From: Paenibacillus sp. FSL R5-0766
Lineage (GTDB): Bacteria > Bacillota > Bacilli > Paenibacillales > Paenibacillaceae
Length of the DNA stretch: 64,000 nucleotides
Assembly (NCBI RefSeq): GCF_037971845.1
Contig: NZ_CP150227.1
Span: 3,720,001 to 3,784,000, forward strand
Reading direction: 5' to 3'
A program made the translations under genes and the position numbers. Position 1 is the first letter of the stretch. The number at the start of each line of letters is the position of its first letter. This document shows, piece after piece, positions 37,571-45,871 of this stretch. The notes under the pieces were generated by a model. The model was not told the DNA's origin and made no database searches. It saw only the letters and a list, made by a program, of their open reading frames with translations.

Positions 37571-38869
37571 ATGAAGTATAAGATGAAACAGAAACAGAAT
37601 CAACGGATTACGCGAATTACGGAAGAAACGCTAGTCATTGGAGCAGACATTGCTAAAAAGATTCACGTAGCTAGAGCGGTAGATTTCCGTGGCATTGAAT
37701 TAGGAAAAGACTGCGTGTTCCACAACGATCAGGAAGGGTTAACGAAGCTAGTAACATGGATGAAAGAACTTCAGGAGGTTCATCTGAAAACGGACATTGT
37801 TTTCGGAATCGAGCCTACCGGGCACTACTGGTTTCCGCTAGCCGCTTTTCTGCAAGCTCGAGATATCAAGATCGTCATTGTGAACCCGCATCACGTAAAC
37901 AAGAGCAAGGAACTTGAGGATAACTCGCCGACGAAGAGTGACTATAAGGATGCCAAAGTCATTGCAGATCTCATTCGAAACGGGAAGTACTCGGAGCCCA
38001 AATTGCCGGCAATGGAATATGCCGAACTACGCATCCTCATGAATTTCCGTGAGAAGGTTATGGTGAGTTTAAACCAAGTCAAGGCACGTGTGCATAATTG
38101 GTTCGACCGCTATTTTCCAGAGTATTTGAGCGTGTTTAAAGATTGGGAAGGCAAAACTTCCTTGATGACCATGCGCCAGTTTCCGACACCGGAAGAGATC
38201 GTCTCTACAGGCGCCAGAGGCGTTCTCGCACACTGGAAAACGGAAGTGAAGCGCGGAGTCGGTATTAAGAGAGCGGAAAAGCTCTTTGCGACAGCCGGGA
38301 TATCCATCGGGCTTACCGAAGGGTTACGAGCTGCGAGACTGGAGCTTCTGAGCTTGCTCGACCAGTATGAGCTTTTCTCTAAACAGGTGGAAACGACCAT
38401 GAAACAGGTCATGGACATCTTAAGTGAGATACCGGGAACAACGCAGATGTTGAATATCCCAGGCGTTGGCGCGGTTACCGTTGCAGGATTTCTGGCTGAG
38501 GTTGGCGATTTGAGTCATTACGACCACGGACAACAAATCATCCGATTGGCGGGCTTGAATCTAAAAGAAAATAGTTCTGGTAAGCGTAAGGGTAAAACTG
38601 GCATTACCAAGCGTGGACGATCTCGACTAAGAGCTCTATTGTTCCGTTGCGTCATGCCAATGGTAGCTAAGAATGAGGAGTTCAAGGCCCTTCACAAGTA
38701 TTTCACAACACGAAGTCAAAATCCGCTGAAGAAAAAACAGTCGCTAATCGCGCTCTGCGGCAAACTGATACGCGTCCTGCACACGCTGGGGACGAAGGAA
38801 ATAGAGTACAACGCAAACGAAGTTCTTGGTCCTGTACGACAAGCGCAGTTACAACAGATTGCAGCTTAG
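37571..38869 (+). CDS. IS110-family transposase
   Basis: A 432-residue transposase of the IS110/IS1111 type, with an N-terminal RuvC-like DEDD domain (VIGADIAKK, FGIEPTGHYW, NSPTKSDYKDAKVIADL) and a C-terminal Transposase_20 domain with LNIPGVGAVTVAGF and AGLNLKENSSGKRKG. The frame is complete, so the element may still be active. Such enzymes are guided by a structured RNA made from the element's noncoding end. The upstream frame extends to 37487, but ATG 37571 suits the family start. Confidence 0.93.
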   Translation: MKYKMKQKQNQRITRITEETLVIGADIAKKIHVARAVDFRGIELGKDCVFHNDQEGLTKLVTWMKELQEVHLKTDIVFGIEPTGHYWFPLAAFLQARDIKIVIVNPHHVNKSKELEDNSPTKSDYKDAKVIADLIRNGKYSEPKLPAMEYAELRILMNFREKVMVSLNQVKARVHNWFDRYFPEYLSVFKDWEGKTSLMTMRQFPTPEEIVSTGARGVLAHWKTEVKRGVGIKRAEKLFATAGISIGLTEGLRAARLELLSLLDQYELFSKQVETTMKQVMDILSEIPGTTQMLNIPGVGAVTVAGFLAEVGDLSHYDHGQQIIRLAGLNLKENSSGKRKGKTGITKRGRSRLRALLFRCVMPMVAKNEEFKALHKYFTTRSQNPLKKKQSLIALCGKLIRVLHTLGTKEIEYNANEVLGPVRQAQLQQIAA

Positions 38870-39160
38870 TTCAAAGAATCAATAGCCTGAAATCTCGACT
38901 CGTTCACAGATGTATAACGAGACAATTGAAGCACCGGAGAAGCCGAAGAATACCATTCCATAAGGGCAACGACCCCGTTTAGGAGCAAGAATCGGCCTCC
39001 ACCCCTTGGCAGGTAGAACGAAGGAATGTAAGGGCAATGACCCCGCGTGACATGGGAGGGTGAACCCCGAGGGAGATGTGGAGATCCACTGTGCGATCAT
39101 AAGTATGACCACAGTTTGGATAAAAAATGGAGTCCAAGCTCTGTTCCCGTCACCGGTCAT
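38870..39160 (+). ncRNA. candidate IS110 bridge/seek RNA region
   Basis: About 290 bases after the transposase show structure-like features: TCTCG...CGAGA stem (about 38893-38925), two copies of TAAGGGCAAYGACCCCG (38961 and 39029), each able to pair GGG with CCC, and several short G/C-rich stems. In IS1111-type elements the guide RNA lies downstream of the transposase; in IS110-type it lies upstream. Which side applies here cannot be decided from sequence reading alone. Confidence 0.4.
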
Positions 39161-39278
39161 TACAGCAAAATCTGGTTCTGAACCAATATTCTCCCATCAA
39201 GCCAAGATGTCGAAGTTGTAAATCTACGAATGGACGAGAAAACAGGCGAAAACATTACTTTATAGTGGGAGGAATCGA

Positions 39279-40520
39279 ATGGATATTGAAAGTGAAGTGC
39301 TTATTGTGGGGGCGGGCATTGCAGGCGTGGCGCTGGCACTGGCCATGGGCAGAAAAGGTCGACAGGTGGTGTTGATTGAACGCTCAAAACAATTTCCCAA
39401 CATTCCCAAAGGTGATTTTCTTCAGCCGGTAACGATTGATCTGCTGGACAAGCTTGGCGTTCTTCCTGAAGTAACCAAACACTGCGCTCATGTAGCACGG
39501 GTAAACTACGGCACGCTTGGGGGTGTCAACTGTTTTACGGGCAGCTATGAGGAAATGGACATACCTGTGCGTTATGCATTGAACGGGGACCATCACCACA
39601 TTCATCAAAGCCTGTTTAACGCCATTGAGGAAATGCCCAACGTACGCTTTTACCCCGGCATGAACGCAGGCAAACTGTTGTTCAGCGATCATTATGTGAG
39701 CGGGATCGAAGCAGATTCAGCGGGCAAAACGGTACGCATCGGCAGCAAAATCCTTGTCGGATCAGACGGCATCAAGTCCAAAATTCGGGATCAGTTGGGG
39801 CTTAAATATCACCTTTATCCCTATGAGGAAAAGATGGCAAAAATGTTCGCTTTTACTTTTCAGGATGTCACACAAACCAGGGAAGAAGCCAGCTTTTTCT
39901 TTGGCGAAGGTGTAAGCTGCGGAGTCTTTCCTTTGCCCGGCCAAAGGCTGCGGATCTACCTAGCTTTGCGAAAGGATCTATGGCAGCGCATCCGGGAGGA
40001 CGGTATTGAATCGTTGCGCGGCATGCTGCTGTCCCTCTGTCCACACTTGCAGCAAGAAATATCACAGATCGTGGATTTCAAACAGGTTCAGTCCATTCCA
40101 GCCTATTATCTGCATACCGAAAAATGGGCGATTAACGGCGCCGTTCTGCTAGGAGATGCATGCCATGCTCTAAGTCCGGCACTGGGACAGGGAATGAATC
40201 TGGCGATTCAGGGTGCTGTCGAACTGTCGAATACGTTGGAGGAAGCGCTCATTACCGATGACTGCTCGGAACGTCAGCTTCGCCTGTATGAGAAAAAAAG
40301 AAGGAAATATGTGCGTCTCATCCAGCGCAACAGCACAGCTCATACCTATTGCTGGTTTGTGAAGAACCGTGCATTTGTGACACTTCGCAATGCTGCTTTT
40401 CGTCGAATTGGCAAGTGTCCTAATCTGCTGAAGGAACAAATGCTGACTACGTCGGGATACAGTGACAAACCACCGTCATTCTCACACATGCTGCGCTTTG
40501 CGGGAATTATGAAGCCATAA
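39279..40520 (+). CDS. FAD-dependent monooxygenase of the PKS cluster
   Basis: A 413-residue flavoprotein of the PHBH-like class A monooxygenase group. The N-terminal FAD motif is VGAGIAGVALALAMG (about residues 10-24), the central GSDGIKSKIR corresponds to the DG motif, and LLGDACHALSPALGQGMNLA (about residues 291-310) is the second FAD motif. It is probably a tailoring enzyme that hydroxylates or epoxidizes the polyketide; this role is inferred from its place. GGGAGG precedes the ATG; the PKS1 gene follows after 48 bp. It is only distantly similar to the oxidoreductase at 1600. Confidence 0.9.
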   Translation: MDIESEVLIVGAGIAGVALALAMGRKGRQVVLIERSKQFPNIPKGDFLQPVTIDLLDKLGVLPEVTKHCAHVARVNYGTLGGVNCFTGSYEEMDIPVRYALNGDHHHIHQSLFNAIEEMPNVRFYPGMNAGKLLFSDHYVSGIEADSAGKTVRIGSKILVGSDGIKSKIRDQLGLKYHLYPYEEKMAKMFAFTFQDVTQTREEASFFFGEGVSCGVFPLPGQRLRIYLALRKDLWQRIREDGIESLRGMLLSLCPHLQQEISQIVDFKQVQSIPAYYLHTEKWAINGAVLLGDACHALSPALGQGMNLAIQGAVELSNTLEEALITDDCSERQLRLYEKKRRKYVRLIQRNSTAHTYCWFVKNRAFVTLRNAAFRRIGKCPNLLKEQMLTTSGYSDKPPSFSHMLRFAGIMKP

Positions 40521-40568
40521 TGAGATGAAAGATCAGTATGCAGATACCAAAGGAGAGGAGACATTCAG

Positions 40569-43500
40569 ATGGGAAGCAAAAGGACGGAAATTGCCGTTGT
40601 GGGTATGGCCTGCCGTTTCCCGGGAGCCAGCGGATATGATTCATTTTGGGAAAACCTGATTCAAGGCCGCAATTCCATCTCCGAGATTCCCCCGGAACGC
40701 TGGGACTTGGAGCAGTTTTATTCGTCAAACTCGAATGGCGCAGGCAAAACCTTAAGCAAATGGTGCGGGGTGGTGGAAGGAGCATATGATTTTGACAACA
40801 GCTTTTTTAACATTTCCCCGCGCGAGGCTGCGAGCATGGACCCACAGCAGCGTTTGCTTCTCGAAGATACATGGCATTGCATCGAGGATTCGGGTATTTC
40901 TCTGTCGGAGCTTCAGCAGAAGGTGACAGCGGTTTATACCGGCGTGATGACAGCGGGTTATTTGCAGCAAATGGAAGCCTCGCAGGCAGACAGTTATGCC
41001 TGTCTTGGCAATTATGAGAGCTTGCTTGCGAACCGGATATCCTACGCGTTTAATTTGAGTGGCATGAGCCTGCCTATTAATGCCGCCTGCGCTTCCTCAC
41101 TTGTGGCTATTCACGAAGCGAGACGTGCCCTGATTCTGGGAGAATGTGATTATGCCTTGGCTTCTGCCGTGAATTTGAATCTCGACCCGCTCAAATACGT
41201 TTCCTTTTCCCAATCCAGAATGTTAAGCCCAACAGGGCAGTGCAAAACATTTGACCAGAGTGCGGACGGATATGTCCCGGGAGACGGGGTTGCTGTATTG
41301 CTTCTACAGCGATTGGAGGAAGCAGTTGAACAAGGAAATACGGTTTATGGCATCATTAAAGGCTCTGCTGTCAACCACACGGGGAAAAGTTTGTCCATTA
41401 CGGCACCTCGCATGGAGGCACAGCGTGATGTCATTTTGGCTGCGTGGAAGGCTACGGATATCGATCCTCGCACTATTAACTATATTGAAGCACACGGGAC
41501 TGGCACGTCGCTGGGGGACCCGATTGAGGTCGAGGCGTTAACCCAGGCATTTCGGGACTATACCCCGGATCGGTCATTCTGTAAGATTGGATCGGTTAAA
41601 ACAAACATCGGTCATCTGGAGAGTGCAGCCGGCATAGCTGGTCTTATTAAAGTGATAATGATGATGAAACATCGGAAAATTCCAGCCTCTCTTCATGTGA
41701 AGACACTGAATCCGATGATTCCTTTTTCGCGTACACCGCTGGAGGTTGCACGGAAACAAGAGACTTGGCACAGTCGGGAGCAGGGACAGCCTTTGCGCGC
41801 AGGGATCAGTTCATTCGGTTTCGGAGGTGTAAATGCCCACATTGTGGTCGAACACTACGAACCTGCTCTCCAACCATCTGTTACCTCCAAGCTATCTGTT
41901 CAGCAGAATTCCAAAGAGCCCTCCCGATTATTTCTGCTGTCTGCCAAGTCGGAAGCGAGCTTGCAGGAGCATGTCGCCGATTGGCAGCAGTGGTTAGACA
42001 GGCATTCTAATGCGGAAGATACACTACAAGCCATCAGCCTGTCGCTGCTTAAAGGCAGAGAGCATTTCAAATATCGGTTTGGCGGATGGGCTCATACCCG
42101 GGAAGAGCTCAGGACATTGCTGAATTCCGACTGTTACGGCAGCCCACAGATTGGAGTATCCGCAAGGTATCTGAACATTCAGAGTCCCACATGGGAGGGA
42201 TACGCCCAATTGAAATGCTCTGGACATACGTCTCAGTTATTACTGCGTAAGGCGGAAAGGCAAATCGAGGCAGCATTAAAAGCAAACGGCATGAGAGAAG
42301 AATGGGAAGACTTGATGGCAGGGTACTATCAGGATACGTGGCATGAAGATCGGCGAGAGCTGTATTGTTTTATAGCCGGATATGTTCATGCTGCTTCCTT
42401 GATTCAACTGGGTTTTGCCCCTCGTTGGATTCAGGGAACAGGAATTGGCATGCTGATTGCATGGGTCATTGGAGGTCACATATCTGTTGAAGATATGATC
42501 TCCGTGCTACTCAAGCAGAAGCGTGCTGAAGACGTGAGACAATGCAGCCCCATATGGCCTGTCATACAGGAGGGAAGCTCATCCCCAATCATGCCCTTTG
42601 CTTTTGATGATTCCTATGTACATGATTTGATTCAATCTGTACGGATCGTGGAGGAACAGGCTTACGACGGGTTCAGAGACGAATTGATGGATCGTGCGCA
42701 TCGTTTATACACCCATCAATATACGTTCAGGAACTACATAAATGAATGGAATGACGAATGGCAGGAGAGCACGGGGACAACCATCGCTTGGCAGCTGCAA
42801 CCAACGTCTGACAGCAGCAGTACAAGCGAATCTTTCCGTTCCACGTCGGCTGTGTTATGCATTGCAGTCATGGATGCGCTGCGCAGGGTGAAACGAAAGT
42901 GGCAGCTTCAGGTCTCGGAAGAGTCAGACATTCCGGCTGTACAGGAACTGCTTGATCTTCTGGCGGATAAGGTTATTACCCGCAGAGACATTATCGAGTT
43001 GTTGTTGAATGAGACAGGGGAACATCATGAACTTTCACGGATCACAGCACAGTTAAACCAGAATTCCGGACTCATGCTGCCAGAACGCGCATACACACTC
43101 ATTCGTCAGCATCAACAGCAGACAGGTGGAATGCACAACGCAGTCCAATTTCTAAATGACTTCCTTCAACCCGGTAGTGAAAATGAAATAGATCGCAACA
43201 TACCTCTACCTCATTCAGAAAAAGCCACTGACTGGATGAAGCAGACCGGACAAGAAGCAGAGGAAGTGACCTTGGAATTGCCATTTCACGAAATTGTACT
43301 GCGATTATGGCTGTCGGGCATGGAGCTCGATATGCGTCAGCTTGCGGAAGAGGAGCCTTATCAGAAAATACGGTTGCCACGATATGCATTTCAAAGAAAA
43401 ACATTCCGTTGGTCTGCCAACTTTGGTAGAAAAGCGAAGGATTCCTTCCAAGAAACGGAAAGCAAAAAAGAATATGATCGGCTTCATCCAATGCTTCATC

Positions 43501-45836
43501 GCAACCTTTCGGCTAATCAGGGCACAAGATTCTGTTCGGACTTTACAGGGCATGAATTCTTTCTCAACGATCACCGGGTTCGAGGGCAACGGGTACTTCC
43601 AGGTGTGGCATATCTGGAGATGGCCCGCATGGCTTTGCACAGTGTAAACGAATCACCCTCTTCCTCTTTTGCAGCGTTCCAGATTAAGAATGCAGCCTGG
43701 ACAAGTCCGATTTTCGTGGATGAACGACCGGTTGAGGTATCTGTTCGACTACATTACGAAGACACGGAACGGGGAGTTCTGCGATATGAGATCAGTGCGG
43801 AAGGCAGCGAAGCCCCAGATCGTCTGACCTGCGGCACAGGCCGCGTCGCATTGAGATCATTGGCCCCTGTTGATCGTCTTGATATTTCGTCTGTGATTGC
43901 AGCCATGCGAGAGGAGAGTTTGTTGGATCATAAGACCATCTATGGTCGCTTGCGAGAACAAGGGCTGGAATATGGACCAGCTCATCAGGCGATTAAGCAA
44001 ATGTACATCGGCTCGGGTCAGGCTTTGGCACATCTGAACATCCCTTCCCATATAGAGCATACATTGGGCGATTATGCCTTGCATCCTAGCCTGATGGATG
44101 GGGCCTTGCAGGCAGCGATGTTGTTGCTTAACGATAACGCCACCCTTCAGGATCAAGAGAAGGGAACGAAGCTTCCTTTTTATATGGAAGAAATGGATTG
44201 TTTGTTGCCGTGTACAGCAGAGATGTGGGTGCATGTGCGTTTCAGTGATGATTGTCCAATCGAAGGGAACGTGGCGAAGCTGGACATGGATCTAATGGAT
44301 GCTGAGGGAACCGTCTGTGTCCGGATTGGGAATTACATGTGCCGCAGCATTCCGGGGGAGACGAGGCAGCAGCGCGTGATGCAGGATGCAGAGCGGGTAA
44401 CGATCACCAGGGATTTGCACGAAGATTTCCCACCTGGTACAGAGTTGCTGGCTCCTGTGTGGAGTGTGCTTCCATCGGAGAAAGACAGCAGGATTCCTTT
44501 CGAGAGCCTCAGAACGGCCCTCATTGTTGCAGAGACAGTAGAGATGAGCGGATACCTTGATGAGGTTAGACAGCAATATCCGGGAGCTTCACTGATATTG
44601 CTGAAGCCTGGCGAAACTGTGGAGCAAATGGCCCAAGAACTGGAAAACTGCGGGCAGTTTGACCATCTGGTGTGGGTCTCGGGGCTGGGCAGCGCAGAAG
44701 GGAAGGATGCCAGCGCGATCACTCAGAGCCAGGAAGAAGGCGTGATTATTGTATTCAGTTTGGTCAAAAGTCTATTGCAGCTAGGGTATGACAGAATCCC
44801 TCTCCAATGGACCGTAGTTACTTTTAGTGCCATAGCCATTCATGCCCAGGATGAAGTGCATCCGCTCCATGCAAGCATACATGGCTTCCTCGGTTCTTTG
44901 GCCAAAGAATACAAAAACTGGACGTTCCGGGTAGTTGATCTGGATTTTGCAGATCGAAGTCTGCCAGCGCTGAGCGATATGCCTACTGTGGCTGAGAACA
45001 CTTGGAGCAATCTGATTGTCTATCGGGCCAAACAGTGGCATCGCTGCGAATTGCTGCCTGTTAAACTGCCTTCCATCCAGCAATCGGCTTATCGTCACGG
45101 CGGCGTATATGTTGTTATAGGCGGTGCTGGCGGATTGGGTAAAGTATGGAGCGAGTATATGATTAGTCGCTACAACGCTCAGATCATTTGGATCGGACGA
45201 ACACCGCTCAACCCTGAGATTATAAAAGAGCAGGAGAGGCTTGCTCTGACAGGCATGGCTCCAGAATATATATCAGCAGATGCAGGCAGTTCTGAGGCCT
45301 TGTATGAGGCTTACAGGTTAATCAAACAACGCCACGGAACCATTCATGGTGTTATTCATGCTGCCATCGCACTCAGAGACAGCAGTGTAATGAAAATGGA
45401 CTTGCCCCAATTCAATGAAGGATTATATGCAAAAGTCAACGTATGCGCGGGAATGCTCGAGGTTTTTGAGAAGGAGTCGCTTGATTTTATGCTGTTTTTC
45501 TCCTCCATCAATGCGTTTGCCACACCTGCCGGGCAAAGCAATTATACAGCCGGTTGTACATTCAAAGACTCATTCGCCCAGTGGCTTCATCGTTGTCTTC
45601 ATTACCCTGTTAAAACCATTAATTGGGGGTATTGGGGAAGCGCCGGAACGGTGGCTTCTCCAGCTTATCGTGAGCGGATGACCAAACAGGGTATTGGCTC
45701 GATAGAGCCTCCCGAAGCGATGGCTGCGCTGGAACTTCTTCTGGCCAGTTCACTTCCTCAACTGGGATTGGTCAAAATCAATGGTGAGGCAAAACCATAC
45801 GCGATTAGCGAGCAAGAATTCATGACAGTATTTTAG
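40569..45836 (+). CDS. trans-AT PKS 1: KS-(AT-like insert)-DH-KR, no ACP
   Basis: A 1,755-residue PKS. KS: residues 8-430, Cys174 within NAACASSL (instead of the usual DTACSSSL), His in EAHGTGTSLGD and NIGHLESAAG. Next, a region of about 540 residues before DH; its middle (about 598-640, LGFAPRWIQGTGIGMLIAWVIGG) looks like an acyltransferase core whose GHSxG serine has been replaced, so it is a nonfunctional AT remnant. The linker ends RLPRYAFQRKTFRW. DH: from 972, with HRVRGQRVLP and HPSLMDGALQ, apparently active. KR: GGAGGLG near 1515, with LRD and SNYTAG. The protein ends straight after KR; the matching cMT and ACP start PKS2. The ribosome binding site is GGAGAGGAG. Confidence 0.92.
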   Translation: MGSKRTEIAVVGMACRFPGASGYDSFWENLIQGRNSISEIPPERWDLEQFYSSNSNGAGKTLSKWCGVVEGAYDFDNSFFNISPREAASMDPQQRLLLEDTWHCIEDSGISLSELQQKVTAVYTGVMTAGYLQQMEASQADSYACLGNYESLLANRISYAFNLSGMSLPINAACASSLVAIHEARRALILGECDYALASAVNLNLDPLKYVSFSQSRMLSPTGQCKTFDQSADGYVPGDGVAVLLLQRLEEAVEQGNTVYGIIKGSAVNHTGKSLSITAPRMEAQRDVILAAWKATDIDPRTINYIEAHGTGTSLGDPIEVEALTQAFRDYTPDRSFCKIGSVKTNIGHLESAAGIAGLIKVIMMMKHRKIPASLHVKTLNPMIPFSRTPLEVARKQETWHSREQGQPLRAGISSFGFGGVNAHIVVEHYEPALQPSVTSKLSVQQNSKEPSRLFLLSAKSEASLQEHVADWQQWLDRHSNAEDTLQAISLSLLKGREHFKYRFGGWAHTREELRTLLNSDCYGSPQIGVSARYLNIQSPTWEGYAQLKCSGHTSQLLLRKAERQIEAALKANGMREEWEDLMAGYYQDTWHEDRRELYCFIAGYVHAASLIQLGFAPRWIQGTGIGMLIAWVIGGHISVEDMISVLLKQKRAEDVRQCSPIWPVIQEGSSSPIMPFAFDDSYVHDLIQSVRIVEEQAYDGFRDELMDRAHRLYTHQYTFRNYINEWNDEWQESTGTTIAWQLQPTSDSSSTSESFRSTSAVLCIAVMDALRRVKRKWQLQVSEESDIPAVQELLDLLADKVITRRDIIELLLNETGEHHELSRITAQLNQNSGLMLPERAYTLIRQHQQQTGGMHNAVQFLNDFLQPGSENEIDRNIPLPHSEKATDWMKQTGQEAEEVTLELPFHEIVLRLWLSGMELDMRQLAEEEPYQKIRLPRYAFQRKTFRWSANFGRKAKDSFQETESKKEYDRLHPMLHRNLSANQGTRFCSDFTGHEFFLNDHRVRGQRVLPGVAYLEMARMALHSVNESPSSSFAAFQIKNAAWTSPIFVDERPVEVSVRLHYEDTERGVLRYEISAEGSEAPDRLTCGTGRVALRSLAPVDRLDISSVIAAMREESLLDHKTIYGRLREQGLEYGPAHQAIKQMYIGSGQALAHLNIPSHIEHTLGDYALHPSLMDGALQAAMLLLNDNATLQDQEKGTKLPFYMEEMDCLLPCTAEMWVHVRFSDDCPIEGNVAKLDMDLMDAEGTVCVRIGNYMCRSIPGETRQQRVMQDAERVTITRDLHEDFPPGTELLAPVWSVLPSEKDSRIPFESLRTALIVAETVEMSGYLDEVRQQYPGASLILLKPGETVEQMAQELENCGQFDHLVWVSGLGSAEGKDASAITQSQEEGVIIVFSLVKSLLQLGYDRIPLQWTVVTFSAIAIHAQDEVHPLHASIHGFLGSLAKEYKNWTFRVVDLDFADRSLPALSDMPTVAENTWSNLIVYRAKQWHRCELLPVKLPSIQQSAYRHGGVYVVIGGAGGLGKVWSEYMISRYNAQIIWIGRTPLNPEIIKEQERLALTGMAPEYISADAGSSEALYEAYRLIKQRHGTIHGVIHAAIALRDSSVMKMDLPQFNEGLYAKVNVCAGMLEVFEKESLDFMLFFSSINAFATPAGQSNYTAGCTFKDSFAQWLHRCLHYPVKTINWGYWGSAGTVASPAYRERMTKQGIGSIEPPEAMAALELLLASSLPQLGLVKINGEAKPYAISEQEFMTVF

Positions 45837-45871
45837 GCATGAAGCGTGTAATCCAACAGGAGGGCGAAATC

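Larger units (their letters stand above)
37480..39160 (+). mobile_element. IS110-family insertion element inside the PKS cluster (ends approximate)
   Basis: A single DEDD transposase gene with noncoding flanks separates the AT gene (ending 37411) from the FAD monooxygenase (starting 39279). IS110 elements often lack terminal inverted repeats and leave no target duplication, so the ends cannot be placed exactly. An inverted pair TGCGCCTCT (about 37499) / AGAGGCGCA (about 37559) frames the region before the gene. The downstream noncoding part carries two copies of TAAGGGCAAYGACCCCG. Confidence 0.75.

Noticed and set aside
38961..39045. Two TAAGGGCAAYGACCCCG copies considered as a CRISPR-like array
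   Set aside because: Only two copies with a 51-base gap of unrelated sequence and no cas genes; better explained as part of an IS110 noncoding end.
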